DNA of 18,162 nucleotides from Pseudomonadota bacterium (GTDB lineage Bacteria > Pseudomonadota > Alphaproteobacteria > Acetobacterales > Acetobacteraceae). Shown piece after piece: positions 1 to 6,882 of this stretch; within the stretch, counting starts at the first letter, position 1, and every line of letters begins with the position of its first letter. Position numbers and translations under genes: made by a program. Where the stretch lies: assembly GCA_021841985.1 (NCBI GenBank), contig JAKCCP010000375.1:1-18162 (forward strand), in the 5' to 3' direction. Under the pieces are notes generated by a model, which saw nothing but the letters and a program-made list of their open reading frames with translations, ran no database searches and was not told the DNA's origin.

Positions 1-37
1 CACTGATCAGGCAGTAGACGAGAACGAGTTCTATCAT
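1..37 (-). CDS. Small hypothetical protein, N-terminus only (cut by window edge)
   Basis: Reading leftwards, three consecutive ATG codons (43-41, 40-38, 37-35) open a frame that continues to the edge as M-I-E-L-V-L-V-Y-C-L-I-S. A GGGAG motif at 48-44 is 6 bases from the third ATG, which I take as the start; the first ATG would have no spacing. The hydrophobic opening with a single Cys resembles short conserved alphaproteobacterial proteins of unknown function. No function is assigned. It is divergent from the gene at 120, so the roughly 80 bases between them should carry both promoters. Only 12 residues are visible, so the call rests on start context and composition. Confidence 0.45.
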   Translation of the reverse strand, partial: MIELVLVYCLIS

Positions 38-119
38 CATCATCTCCCATGATTCCGTTGCGGCTCCCCGCGCGTCCGCCACGGCAATCGCGGGGGAAGA
101 AAATCACTCAGCAAACGAG

Positions 120-863
120 ATGCAAGCAAACATGATGCCAAACACCCGCGCCGCCGGCCTGCTGGCCCTGCTCCTCGCCTTCCCCCTCGCCGCGCCCGGC
201 ATTGCTTGGGGGCAATCGAGCGCCGCCCCGCCCGCGCCGCTCAGCCCGGCGCAGATCGCGCTCTTCGAGACGCCGCATCTGCAAAACATCGACCATCCCG
301 AGACTCTCCTCTACCATTTCGTCCGACAGGGGCCAGACGGGTTCGCCGATCAGGTGGGCGAACAGATCAAGCTCATCCATCCAGATGGCGGCAAATACGT
401 GATGTTCAATTTCCTGAGCGGTCCGCGACACGTTTTTTATCCCGCGCTTGACGGGTTTCACGGCAATCCGCTGGTGATGGTGTTCCTCGAACACGACGTG
501 AACGAGATGCGGGATGCGACCGGCATCGCCGCCGCCTACTACCGCAACCATATCCGCGCCGCCTTCATCGACAAGGCGAGCGTGAGCCCGGTGAGCGTTA
601 CCCTCGCCGGGCGGACCATCGCGGCGCGGGAGATCACGCTTCGCCCCTTTACCGATGACGACCGCCTCACCCATTTGCCCCAGATCCGGGGCAAGACCTA
701 CCGCTTCGTCGTCAGCCCGGAGGTTCCCGGCGGGGTCTATGAAATGGCCGCCGAGGAAGCCGCCGATCCCGCTTCCGGCGCGCCGGCGTGCAGCGAGACC
801 ATGACCTTCGAGAAGATCGAAGCGACGCCGGCCATCGCGCCGGCTGGGGAGGCCAAGCCATGA
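120..863 (+). CDS. Secreted/periplasmic protein of unknown function
   Basis: The 247-residue protein opens with a clear signal peptide: R11 in the n-region, a Leu/Ala-rich core (residues 13-28), and a likely cleavage near A-W-G-Q around residue 32. The mature part has no family motif that I recognise. It contains acidic and His-rich stretches (MVFLEHDVNEMRD, around residues 120-132) and only one Cys, near the C-terminus. ATG codons at 120, 132 and 135 are all in frame; the start is uncertain because no strong Shine-Dalgarno precedes any of them. Its stop overlaps the start of the next gene (ATGA), so the two are probably co-translated and both products are exported. They may act together outside the cytoplasm. 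Confidence 0.75.
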   Translation: MQANMMPNTRAAGLLALLLAFPLAAPGIAWGQSSAAPPAPLSPAQIALFETPHLQNIDHPETLLYHFVRQGPDGFADQVGEQIKLIHPDGGKYVMFNFLSGPRHVFYPALDGFHGNPLVMVFLEHDVNEMRDATGIAAAYYRNHIRAAFIDKASVSPVSVTLAGRTIAAREITLRPFTDDDRLTHLPQIRGKTYRFVVSPEVPGGVYEMAAEEAADPASGAPACSETMTFEKIEATPAIAPAGEAKP

Positions 864-1219
864 TCCGGCTGCTCCTGCTGGCCGCCCTGGCCCTGGGCGG
901 CCTCACCCTCGCCGCGCGCGCCGAGGAGGATCACACGCCAGCGCATGACTACCCGACCGACGCCCGCGCCGATTACGTCATCGGCTGTCTCGCCGCCAAC
1001 GGCTTCAACCATGATCTTCTCGAAAAATGCTCCTGCGGCATCGACACCATCGCCGACATGATGAGCTATGACGATTACGAAAAAGCCGAGACCATTCTCA
1101 GCATGCAGCAAGGCGTGCATGGGCCGCAGGGCGCAATTTTCCGTGACACCCCGATCGCCCATGAGGAACTCGACCTTCTGCACCGCGCCGAGGCCGAGGT
1201 GAATTTGCGCTGCAAGTAG
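860..1219 (+). CDS. Small secreted four-cysteine protein of unknown function
   Basis: The ATG at 860 overlaps the TGA of the upstream gene (ATGA), which favours this start over an upstream in-frame ATG at 788 that lies inside the neighbour. The 119-residue product has a typical signal peptide (MIRLLLLAALALGGLTLAARA), giving a mature protein of about 98 residues. The mature part is acidic and has four cysteines (C43, C57, C59, C118), a number compatible with two disulfides in the periplasm. The segment around ADYVIGCLAANG and LEKCSCGID looks conserved in style, but I cannot name the family. It is the second gene of a two-gene unit of exported proteins. Confidence 0.72.
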   Translation: MIRLLLLAALALGGLTLAARAEEDHTPAHDYPTDARADYVIGCLAANGFNHDLLEKCSCGIDTIADMMSYDDYEKAETILSMQQGVHGPQGAIFRDTPIAHEELDLLHRAEAEVNLRCK

Positions 1220-1236
1220 GTGCGGAACGGAAAAAC

Positions 1237-1340
1237 TCGATCCGGCGCCGCCTGGCCAGGGATGACATCGTCCGGCTGATCCTCGACGGCATGGCGGTCA
1301 AGGTCTGGCTCGATCGGAAGTCATTGAGCTGCCTTTTGCT
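1237..1340 (+). pseudogene. Relic of an IS256-family transposase (internal fragment)
   Basis: In frame 1 the sequence reads SIRRRLARDDIVRLILDG and then MAVKVWLDRKSLSCLLL. This matches the well-known IS256-family stretch of the type xDIVRLILDGTVVRVRLDRKATSISLLV. There is no start codon, no upstream transposase sequence and nothing recognisable downstream, so this is a small internal fragment. Its right part overlaps antisense with the last codons of the methyltransferase gene (stop at 1321), which suggests the fragment's insertion or decay defined that gene's present 3' end. It belongs to a different IS256 subgroup from the relic at 8207-8698. Confidence 0.6.
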
Positions 1341-2652
1341 CCAGGCAAGAGACACGCGGCCAGTCCGGCTTGAGCGACCAGTGGAACACGCACGCCCCGC
1401 GCGGCTCGGCCCACCAGCCGGGGCGAAGCGCGGGGGCGGTGGCCTGCGGCCAAAGCTCAGCATCGAACGCCTCGACCCCCGGCATCAACAAATCGGCCCA
1501 GTCGCGATAGAGGGCGAGCAGGCGATCGGCGGCGGCGCGCGTGCCGAAGCCGATCAGCTCGGCGCCATTGCACACCGCGAGCGAGCGGGCTGCGGTATCG
1601 ACGATCCCGAATCCCGCGACATCGAAGATACCGCCGGCGCCGCCGGCAAGCTGCGGATTGGTGGGCACACCCGCGTCTTCCCGGCGAAACACCACGAAAC
1701 GTGGCTCGCGCTTGGTGAGAAAGGAGCGCAATGCCATTGTCGCCGACGCCAGCGGCATGACCCCATAGCCCGGCTGGCCGAAGGTGAGAGGAAGACGCAG
1801 GGTTTCCTCGAATGCGACCTCCTGCCAGAGCGGTAGGGCGGGGAGCGAGACGGGCGCATCATCGGCCTGGGCGAGACCCCCGCTCGGATAGATGAAGTTG
1901 CACGACAGCGCCGCCTCGGCACGAAAGCCACCCGCTTCCATCCGCCGCAAGGCGAGTGCGTCGTTGCCGATCCCCTTGATTTGAAACGGTGCGACCAGCA
2001 GCCCGCCGGGCGTGACCGCGGTAAAATAAGCCTCGGGAAGTTCGCGGATACCGGTGGTGAAAATGATGCGATCGAACGGGCCGGCGGCGGCGAGCCCTTG
2101 GCTCCCGTCGGCCGCGATCACGCGCGCGTTTGCGATCCCCGCGGCGGCCAGCGACTGCCGGCTCTGTTCGACGAGTTCGGGAAGGATCTCGATACCGGTC
2201 GCGATCCCCTCGGGACCGATGGCGCGCGCGATCAGCCCGAGCATCCAGCCGCAGCCCGAGCCGATCTCCAACACCCTCTGGCCGGGCTGGAGATCGAGGA
2301 GTTCGAGTAAATGCAGCACGATGGAGGGTTGCGAATTGGTCGAGGCGAGCGGCGCGCCGGTAGCGTCGACATGGCCGAGCGGGGCGTCGCGATAGATCGC
2401 GAGGAGATGAAGATCGGTCGGGCCGGCGGCAAGATCTCGGGTATCGGCTCCAGCCTGGGGGATGTAACGGCGGACGAAAAAATGGCGCGGGCAGGCCAGA
2501 ACCGCCGCGCGCAAGGCCGGCCGCAGCCCGCCGGACAGACCATGGGCGCGAACCCGCGCCTCCGTCTCGGCGAGGAATTGCCGCAAGATCGCGGTAAGCT
2601 TGTCGTTTCTGCCAGGGACTGGGCTGTCCTGGGCGTGGGCGAGGCTGTGCAT
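1321..2652 (-). CDS. Protein-L-isoaspartate O-methyltransferase-like protein with long C-terminal extension
   Basis: Residues about 50-215 of 443 form a PCMT-type SAM-dependent methyltransferase. A PRHFFV motif (residues 55-60) and a substrate-loop NSQPSIV motif (residues 106-112) are followed by SAM motif I VLEIGSGCGW (127-136). Family members transfer a methyl group from SAM to isoaspartyl residues, starting repair of aged proteins in the cytosol. Classical PCMT enzymes are about 210 residues; here some 220 extra residues follow, without a motif I can name. Extended PCMT-like proteins exist and some modify peptides, so the substrate is uncertain. The gene is monocistronic, and IS relics lie at both ends; the last codons overlap one. 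The start ATG at 2652 lacks a strong ribosome-binding site. Confidence 0.82.
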   Translation of the reverse strand: MHSLAHAQDSPVPGRNDKLTAILRQFLAETEARVRAHGLSGGLRPALRAAVLACPRHFFVRRYIPQAGADTRDLAAGPTDLHLLAIYRDAPLGHVDATGAPLASTNSQPSIVLHLLELLDLQPGQRVLEIGSGCGWMLGLIARAIGPEGIATGIEILPELVEQSRQSLAAAGIANARVIAADGSQGLAAAGPFDRIIFTTGIRELPEAYFTAVTPGGLLVAPFQIKGIGNDALALRRMEAGGFRAEAALSCNFIYPSGGLAQADDAPVSLPALPLWQEVAFEETLRLPLTFGQPGYGVMPLASATMALRSFLTKREPRFVVFRREDAGVPTNPQLAGGAGGIFDVAGFGIVDTAARSLAVCNGAELIGFGTRAAADRLLALYRDWADLLMPGVEAFDAELWPQATAPALRPGWWAEPRGACVFHWSLKPDWPRVSCLEQKAAQ

Positions 2653-2760
2653 GATCGGCGCGCGCCTTTTTTCCAGTTGCGAGGGAAGAGTTAAAGCAGG
2701 GGAAGCTTACTGATTGGTGAGTCACGCAGGCCGAGCGCCAGAGGTGGTTGGCCTCTCAGT

Positions 2761-2988
2761 CTGGCCAAACCCCATGGGCGGAAGAATCTGGCGGATATCC
2801 AGCAGCGCATCGGCCGATCGATAGAGAAGAGCCACGGCATCGGGCAGCACTATGGGATCACCGTGACCCCGGATGAAACCGGAACCAGGGCCGCGTCGAT
2901 CACCTGGATCAAGATTTCACGCGAGGCTTCGCCGTTGACACATCCCGGGGCCTATTGTCTGCGCAGCAACGAAACCACCTGGGACGCC
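2761..2988 (+). pseudogene. Relic of an IS1634/IS4-type transposase (C-terminal catalytic part)
   Basis: One frame reads through LADIQQRIGRSIEK, HYGITVTPDETG, ASITWIK and PGAYCLRSNETTWDA. This order matches the DDE transposases of the IS1634 group, where a segment like RIGRLKEKY...YYDVEV...GVYCLRTNxTDWD precedes the catalytic Glu region. The next expected part (LWRTYTMLTDLEAVFRSLK) is missing: after codon 2986 the frame runs into unrelated sequence. No start codon belongs to this frame. It is a dead fragment. Confidence 0.6.
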
Positions 2989-3024
2989 GTACCCAACCAG
3001 CGGCATATAGTCCCGCTCATCTTT

Positions 3025-3058
3025 ATGTGTCTGTCGTCTCAATGTGTCTGTCGTCTCA
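3025..3058. repeat. Perfect 17-bp tandem duplication
   Basis: The unit ATGTGTCTGTCGTCTCA occurs twice in a row (3025-3041 and 3042-3058) without a mismatch. It lies between the end of the IS1634-like relic and the ISAs1-like relic, so it is probably a replication-slippage or repair scar at an IS junction. Confidence 0.9.
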
Positions 3059-3065
3059 GCCTCGC

Positions 3066-3209
3066 GCTTTTCCGCGAGCGACAGGAGGAGCACCTCGTCC
3101 CGTGGTAGACCACCTTGCCGGCCTGGCGAGCGTCTGTCAGGTTGTTGAAATGACTGAGAAACCCCGCAGCCGCGAAAATCGCGCCGTCGTCCTGTGCCGC
3201 GCCGTCCAT
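3066..3209 (-). pseudogene. Relic of an ISAs1-family transposase N-terminus, frameshifted
   Basis: From ATG 3209, preceded by GGAGGA, the minus strand encodes MDGAAQDDGAIF and then FLSHFNNLTDARQAGKVVY. It continues in another frame with PRDEVLLLSLAEKR. ISAs1-type transposases (H-repeat-associated family) start with F..l.DPR..gKv.Y.LdEvLLL. The join works if a single C is restored near 3103-3106 (TAC CCA CGG GAC), so a one-base deletion is the likely cause of the frameshift. Homology stops near 3066, just before the tandem duplication. Only the first ~50 codons of the roughly 370-codon gene remain. Confidence 0.6.
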
Positions 3210-3269
3210 GATCGTCCTCCGCGAAGCAAATTGAGGACACGCATGGGTCCAGCGCTTCAGCGATTTGTC

Positions 3270-3295
3270 ACGGACTCCTTCACCCGATTGCCCTG
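3270..3295 (-). repeat. Possible terminal inverted repeat of the ISAs1-like relic
   Basis: Read on the minus strand, CAGGGCAATCGGGTGAAGG begins at 3295, about 85 bases upstream of the relic's ATG. The CAGGG opening and the distance suit the end of an ISAs1-type element. The other end is not present, so the repeat cannot be paired. Confidence 0.3.
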
Positions 3296-3334
3296 ACATC
3301 GCGTGGCGCGATCCTGGCGCTGGGCGGCAGGGTC

Positions 3335-3358
3335 AGATATGTTTATCTCGATATATCG
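3335..3358 (+). promoter_or_regulatory. Candidate ModE-type molybdate operator (Mo-box) upstream of modA
   Basis: The half-sites AGATATGT (3335-3342) and ATATATCG (3351-3358) are separated by exactly 8 bases. The reverse complement of the right half, CGATATAT, aligns with the left half at 6 of 8 positions. As recalled, the E. coli modA operator has the same 8-8-8 layout with half-sites of type CGTTATAT. The site ends 4 bases before a GGGGGA ribosome-binding site, and 14 bases before the modA ATG. In the ModE model, molybdate-loaded repressor binding here would shut off uptake. No modE gene is in the window. Confidence 0.5.
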
Positions 3359-3372
3359 CATCGGGGGAAAAA

Positions 3373-4176
3373 ATGGCCGCATTGCCGCGCCGGATGCTGC
3401 TCAAGACCTGTGGCGTGGCCGCGGTTCTGCCGGCCAAGCGCGCCGGAGCCGAGGAGCGGACGCCGGTGGTCGCGGCGGCGGCGGATTTGACCTATGCCCT
3501 GCCCGAGATCGCCGCCGCTTTCGCCCGCGCGCAGGGGCACATCGTGAAATTGGTGTTCGGTTCCTCGGGAAATTTTGCGGCGCAAATCACGAACGGGGCG
3601 CCGTTCGAGGTTTTTCTCTCGGCCGATGAGGATTACGTCGCGGCCCTCGCCGGCGAGGGCCGCACCGATGGCGAGGGCGTACTGTATGCCGAGGGCCGCA
3701 TCGGGCTTTTTGTCCGCGGTGGTGCCGGCTTTGCCGCCGATCCCGCGCTCCAGGGGCTGGCCACAGCGCTGCGCAGGGGGAAATTGAAAAAATTCGCTAT
3801 CGCCAATCCCGCTCATGCACCCTATGGCCGGGCGGCGCAGGCAGCGCTTGAACATGGCGGGCTGTGGGGGGCCATGAGACCCCATCTCGTGCTCGGGGAA
3901 AATGTCGCGCAGGCAGCGCAATTCGTGCTGTCCGGCGCTGCCCAGGCCGGCATCATCCCGCTCTCGCTCGCGCGCGCGCCGGTTTTCGCAGGTGCAGGCG
4001 ATTTCGCGCTGATCGCCGCCTCCTGGCACCCTCCGCTCCGCCAGCGCATGGTGCTGCTCAAGAGCGCGGGAGCAGTGGCGCGCGCCTTCTATGCCTATCT
4101 CCAGGGGCCGGAGGCGCGCGCTGTTTTCCGGCGCTTCGGCTTCGTGCTGCCCGGCGAGGCGGCGGCGGACGGCTGA
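3373..4176 (+). CDS. modA: Molybdate ABC transporter, periplasmic substrate-binding protein
   Basis: The start at 3373 is chosen because GGGGGA lies 4-9 bases upstream and the protein then opens with an export signal (PRRMLLKTCGVAAVL). The in-frame upstream ATG at 3265 would read through the IS relic and the operator. The 267-residue product shows the ModA pattern: VVAAAADLTYALPEI at the mature N-terminus, then FGSSGNFAAQITNGAPFEVFLSAD (two adjoining oxyanion-contacting stretches), IANPAHAPYGRAAQAAL, and a C-terminal YLQGPEARAVFRRFGF. Family members bind molybdate (or tungstate) in the periplasm and deliver it to ModB. RRMLLK is twin-arginine-like, but I would not insist on Tat export. It is the first gene of modABC. 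Confidence 0.9.
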   Translation: MAALPRRMLLKTCGVAAVLPAKRAGAEERTPVVAAAADLTYALPEIAAAFARAQGHIVKLVFGSSGNFAAQITNGAPFEVFLSADEDYVAALAGEGRTDGEGVLYAEGRIGLFVRGGAGFAADPALQGLATALRRGKLKKFAIANPAHAPYGRAAQAALEHGGLWGAMRPHLVLGENVAQAAQFVLSGAAQAGIIPLSLARAPVFAGAGDFALIAASWHPPLRQRMVLLKSAGAVARAFYAYLQGPEARAVFRRFGFVLPGEAAADG

Positions 4177-4285
4177 GAGTTTGATAAAAATGCCCTCTTG
4201 CCCGTAAATCGACAGGAAAACCCATGCCTCGAGAGGGTATTCTTTTTCCAGTTCGACTGATTTTCAGGCGCTGAGAGCGGACGCG

Positions 4286-4957
4286 GTGGACTGGAGCGCT
4301 TTCGCCCTTTCGCTCAAACTCGCCAGCGCCACCTCGGCGATCTTGCTGCCGCTCGGCCTGATGCTCGGCCGGGTGCTGGCGTGGAAGCGGTTTCGTGGCA
4401 AAGGCGTGGCCGAGGCGCTGCTCGCGCTGCCGCTTGTGCTGCCGCCGAGCGTGCTCGGCTATTTTCTTCTCGTCGCGTTCGGCGGGGCCTCGCCGCTCGG
4501 GCGCGCCTGGCAGGCGCTGACTGGGGGGCCGCTCGCTTTCACTTTCAGCGGCCTGCTGATCGCCTCGCTCATCGTCAATCTGCCCTTCGCGGTGCAGCCG
4601 ATCACTCGCGCGCTCGCCGCGATCGGGCCGGAAATCCGTGAAGCCGCCTGGGTGAGCGGGCTCACGCGCGGCGCCGCGCTGTGGCGCATCGAGCTGCCGC
4701 TCGCCTGGCCCGGCGTGCTCCAGGCCTTGGTGCTGACCTTCGCCCACACCCTGGGCGAGTTCGGCGTGGTGCTAATGGTGGGGGGCAATATTCCCGGCGA
4801 GACGCGCACCATCTCGCTTGCCATCTATGATCGGGCGCAAGCTTTCGATGCCCAGGGCGCGGCGACGATGTCGCTGGTGCTGCTTGGCTTCTCGCTGGCT
4901 GCCCTGGTGGCCGCGCAACTGCTTACCGGGCGGATCGGCAGCCGACATGAGGGTTGA
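4286..4957 (+). CDS. modB: Molybdate ABC transporter permease
   Basis: A GTG start at 4286 gives a 223-residue membrane protein with about five transmembrane segments. The cytoplasmic EAA loop is clear (EAAWVSGLTRGAALWRIELP, around residues 118-137), the surface that docks on the ModC ATPase. FAHTLGEFGVVLMVGGNIPG is the typical ModB signature after it. The first residues (MDWSAFALSLKLASATS) match the usual ModB opening, supporting the GTG start. GAGAGCGG upstream is a modest ribosome-binding site. A 109-base gap separates it from modA, longer than usual within an operon. modC begins 11 bases before its stop, so ModB and ModC are translationally coupled. Confidence 0.92.
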   Translation: MDWSAFALSLKLASATSAILLPLGLMLGRVLAWKRFRGKGVAEALLALPLVLPPSVLGYFLLVAFGGASPLGRAWQALTGGPLAFTFSGLLIASLIVNLPFAVQPITRALAAIGPEIREAAWVSGLTRGAALWRIELPLAWPGVLQALVLTFAHTLGEFGVVLMVGGNIPGETRTISLAIYDRAQAFDAQGAATMSLVLLGFSLAALVAAQLLTGRIGSRHEG

Positions 4958-6047
4958 GGGCGGTGCGGGGGAGGGGCTCGATGCCCAGCTGGCGCAGACC
5001 GGGCCGATCCCGCTCGATGCCCAGATCAAGGTCGGACGCGGCGAACTGCTCGCCCTCGTCGGTCCCTCGGGCAGCGGCAAGACCACTATTCTCCGTGCTC
5101 TCGCCGGGCTCTATCGGCCGCGCGCCGGGCTGATCCGTTGCGGTGGTGAGACCTGGTTCGATGCGGCGCGCGGCATCGATCTCGCGCCGCAGCGCCGCCG
5201 CGTCGGGCTGGTTTTTCAGCATTACGCGCTGTTTCCCCACCTTAGCGCACTCGGCAATGTGCGCGCGGCACTCAGCCATCTGCCGCGCCCGGAGCGTACC
5301 CCGCGCGCCGCGGCCCTGCTCGGGCGCGTCGGCCTCGCGGGGCTTGCCGATCGCCTGCCCTCGGCGCTCTCGGGGGGCGAGCAGCAGCGCATAGCGCTCG
5401 CCCGCGCGCTCGCCCGCGAGCCCGCCGCCTTGCTACTCGATGAACCCTTCGCCGCGCTCGATACCCGCACACGGCGCCGGCTGCGCCGCGAACTCGCGAC
5501 GTTGCATCAGGCGCTGCCCATTCCGATTATTCTGGTGACGCATGATCTGGAGGAAGCGGCGGCACTCGGCCAGCGCCTCTGCGTGATCGAGGCTGGGCGC
5601 ACGCTGCAAAGCGGTACGCCGCGAGAGGTCATGAACCGACCCGCGACGCTCGCGATCGCCCGCCTGCTCGATGCGCAGAATCTGTTCCTGGGCGAGGTTC
5701 TGGGCCGCCGCGATGACGTACCAGGCCTTGCGCTGGGCTGGCGCGGGCGGGTGCTACGGGCGGAAGGCGGCGGCGATTTTGTTCCCGGCGAGCGCATCGC
5801 CTGGACAGTACCGCCCGGCGCGATCGCACTCTCACCCGATCGCGCGGAGGCGGAAAACGCGGTTGCCGGGACGATCGCCGAGGTCGCGGTGCTGCCCGGC
5901 ATCGTGCGTGTCGTTTTCCTGGCCGACGCCGACCCGGATTCCGCCTTCGTCTTCCCGCTCGCCCCCGGCGCCACGCCGCCGAACCCCGGAGCACCCGCGA
6001 CAATCACCTTCGCGCCCGCGATGGTGCATGTCATGAAGAGAGGCTAA
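4947..6047 (+). CDS. modC: Molybdate ABC transporter ATP-binding protein
   Basis: The ATG at 4947 overlaps the end of modB and gives 366 residues, the usual ModC length; an ATG at 4818 in the same frame lies deep inside modB and is rejected. All ABC motifs are present: Walker A GPSGSGKTT (residues 39-47), Q-loop FQHYALFPHLS, signature LSGGEQQR, Walker B LLLDEPFAALD and the H-loop THDLEEA. The C-terminal third has the MOP/TOBE-like segment (AVAGTIAEVAVLPGIVRVVF), the molybdate-binding regulatory domain of ModC. It hydrolyses ATP on the cytoplasmic face to drive import through ModB. The ATPase core appears functional. Confidence 0.93.
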   Translation: MRVEGGAGEGLDAQLAQTGPIPLDAQIKVGRGELLALVGPSGSGKTTILRALAGLYRPRAGLIRCGGETWFDAARGIDLAPQRRRVGLVFQHYALFPHLSALGNVRAALSHLPRPERTPRAAALLGRVGLAGLADRLPSALSGGEQQRIALARALAREPAALLLDEPFAALDTRTRRRLRRELATLHQALPIPIILVTHDLEEAAALGQRLCVIEAGRTLQSGTPREVMNRPATLAIARLLDAQNLFLGEVLGRRDDVPGLALGWRGRVLRAEGGGDFVPGERIAWTVPPGAIALSPDRAEAENAVAGTIAEVAVLPGIVRVVFLADADPDSAFVFPLAPGATPPNPGAPATITFAPAMVHVMKRG

Positions 6048-6177
6048 GTGCCGAAAGGTCCGGCGCTGGTCCAGCGTCCTTCCACAGCGATCAGGAGAGC
6101 ACTTCGACACGATCGTTCTGCCCGGCCGGCGCGGTGTCGTATCGTCAGGCGCGCATCCTGACTTTTCCCGTCTATCG

Positions 6178-6351
6178 CATGCTGAGAAAGACGCGCTGAT
6201 CCGGGCGCTCTGGGAGGCCTTGCGAGTGGCGGCGTGGCAGAACGCGGAGCTTGGCGGCGCGGCTTGCCGAGCTGCCGAGGCGCCGGATCATTCGAGCCTG
6301 CCGCCATCGCGCGGGCAGAAGCCCAGCCGGCTGGAGAACGTGCCGCGCGAC
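6178..6351 (+). pseudogene. Relic of an IS66-family transposase (TnpC) N-terminus
   Basis: The frame reads HAEKDALIRALWEALRVAAW, then QNAELGG, then APDHSSLPPSRGQKPSRLENV. IS66 TnpC proteins start with a short leucine-zipper-like helix followed by a conserved (T)PDNSSLPPSxGxK stretch. Here D-H replaces D-N. No zinc-finger or DDE part follows; the frame ends at a stop at 6415. The fragment lies 130 bases after modC. The rest of 6048-6552 contains no gene that I can recognise; it becomes AT-rich towards the tRNA. Confidence 0.55.
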
Positions 6352-6421
6352 AGGGCATCCAATGCCCACGCCGCCATCAAAAACACCACCGCCGCTCCCG
6401 CAGCCCTACAGAGTTGAGCAG

Positions 6422-6454
6422 GTAAAAAAATTAGAAAAGAGATGAATTTATCTC
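6422..6454 (-). terminator. Weak candidate terminator for minus-strand transcription from tRNA-Asn
   Basis: On the minus strand GAGAT (6454-6450), a 6-base loop and ATCTC (6443-6439) are followed by a T-rich run (TTTTCTAATTTTTTT). The stem is short and AT-rich, and it lies about 100 bases beyond the tRNA 3' end, so this is tentative. Confidence 0.3.
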
Positions 6455-6552
6455 ACGACCTCGAGCCGCGACGGTATGGCAGGCTATCGGGTAGGCCATT
6501 GCTTCCATGAAGTGGAGAATTTTCAAATTAAATCAATAAATAACGAAAACGA

Positions 6553-6628
6553 TGGCTCCCGGAGTAGGACTCGAACCTACGACCCAGCGGTTAACAGCCG
6601 CTTGCTCTACCGACTGAGCTATCCGGGA
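6553..6628 (-). tRNA. tRNA-Asn (anticodon GTT)
   Basis: The 76-base gene reads on the minus strand TCCCGGATAGCTCAG..., with acceptor arms TCCCGGA (6628-6622) and TCCGGGA (6563-6557). D-loop, anticodon loop CTGTTAA and T-loop GTTCGAGTCC are present. GTT in the anticodon loop assigns asparagine. The 3' CCA is encoded (6555-6553). It is divergent from the tRNA-Leu gene 118 bases away. Confidence 0.97.
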
Positions 6629-6639
6629 ACAGAGCCCCT

Positions 6640-6669
6640 CCTATAGCCGAGGCGGCGCCGCTTCGCAAA
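6640..6669 (-). promoter_or_regulatory. Candidate promoter of tRNA-Asn
   Basis: On the minus strand TTTGCG (6669-6664) and TATAGG (6645-6640) are spaced by 18 bases, and the -10 box ends 11 bases before the tRNA 5' end. The geometry suits a sigma-70-type promoter with a short leader, but the -35 box matches consensus only partly. Confidence 0.35.
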
Positions 6670-6746
6670 TCCCCTTTGCTCTGGAGTTGACGTGCGCCGA
6701 TCTAGCGCGGGCGGGCGGAATGTGTATGCTGCCGCGGTCAAATTGG

Positions 6747-6830
6747 GCGAGAGTGGCGGAATGGTAGACGCACGCGACTCAAAATCGCGCGCCGCAAGGC
6801 ATGGGGGTTCGAGTCCCCCCTCTCGCACCA
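6747..6830 (+). tRNA. tRNA-Leu (anticodon CAA)
   Basis: This 84-base class II tRNA begins GCGAGAGTGGCGGAATGG and ends CTCTCGC-A-CCA with encoded CCA. The anticodon stem CGCGA/TCGCG encloses loop CTCAAAA, so the anticodon is CAA (reads UUG). A long variable arm (CGCCGCAAGGCATG region) precedes the GGTTCGAGTCC T-loop. All of this fits leucine. Confidence 0.96.
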
Positions 6831-6882
6831 GCCAGGGGGCCGGGCGGCGGTACCGAGCGAGCTCCGCGCGAGGCTTTGCGTG

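Noticed and set aside
3025..3058. Start of a CRISPR-like array
   Set aside because: There are only two units in direct contact with no spacer; this is a simple tandem duplication.
3265..3372. 36-codon N-terminal extension of modA
   Set aside because: It would run through the IS end and the Mo-box-like site and would mask the signal peptide; the ATG at 3373 has a good ribosome-binding site.
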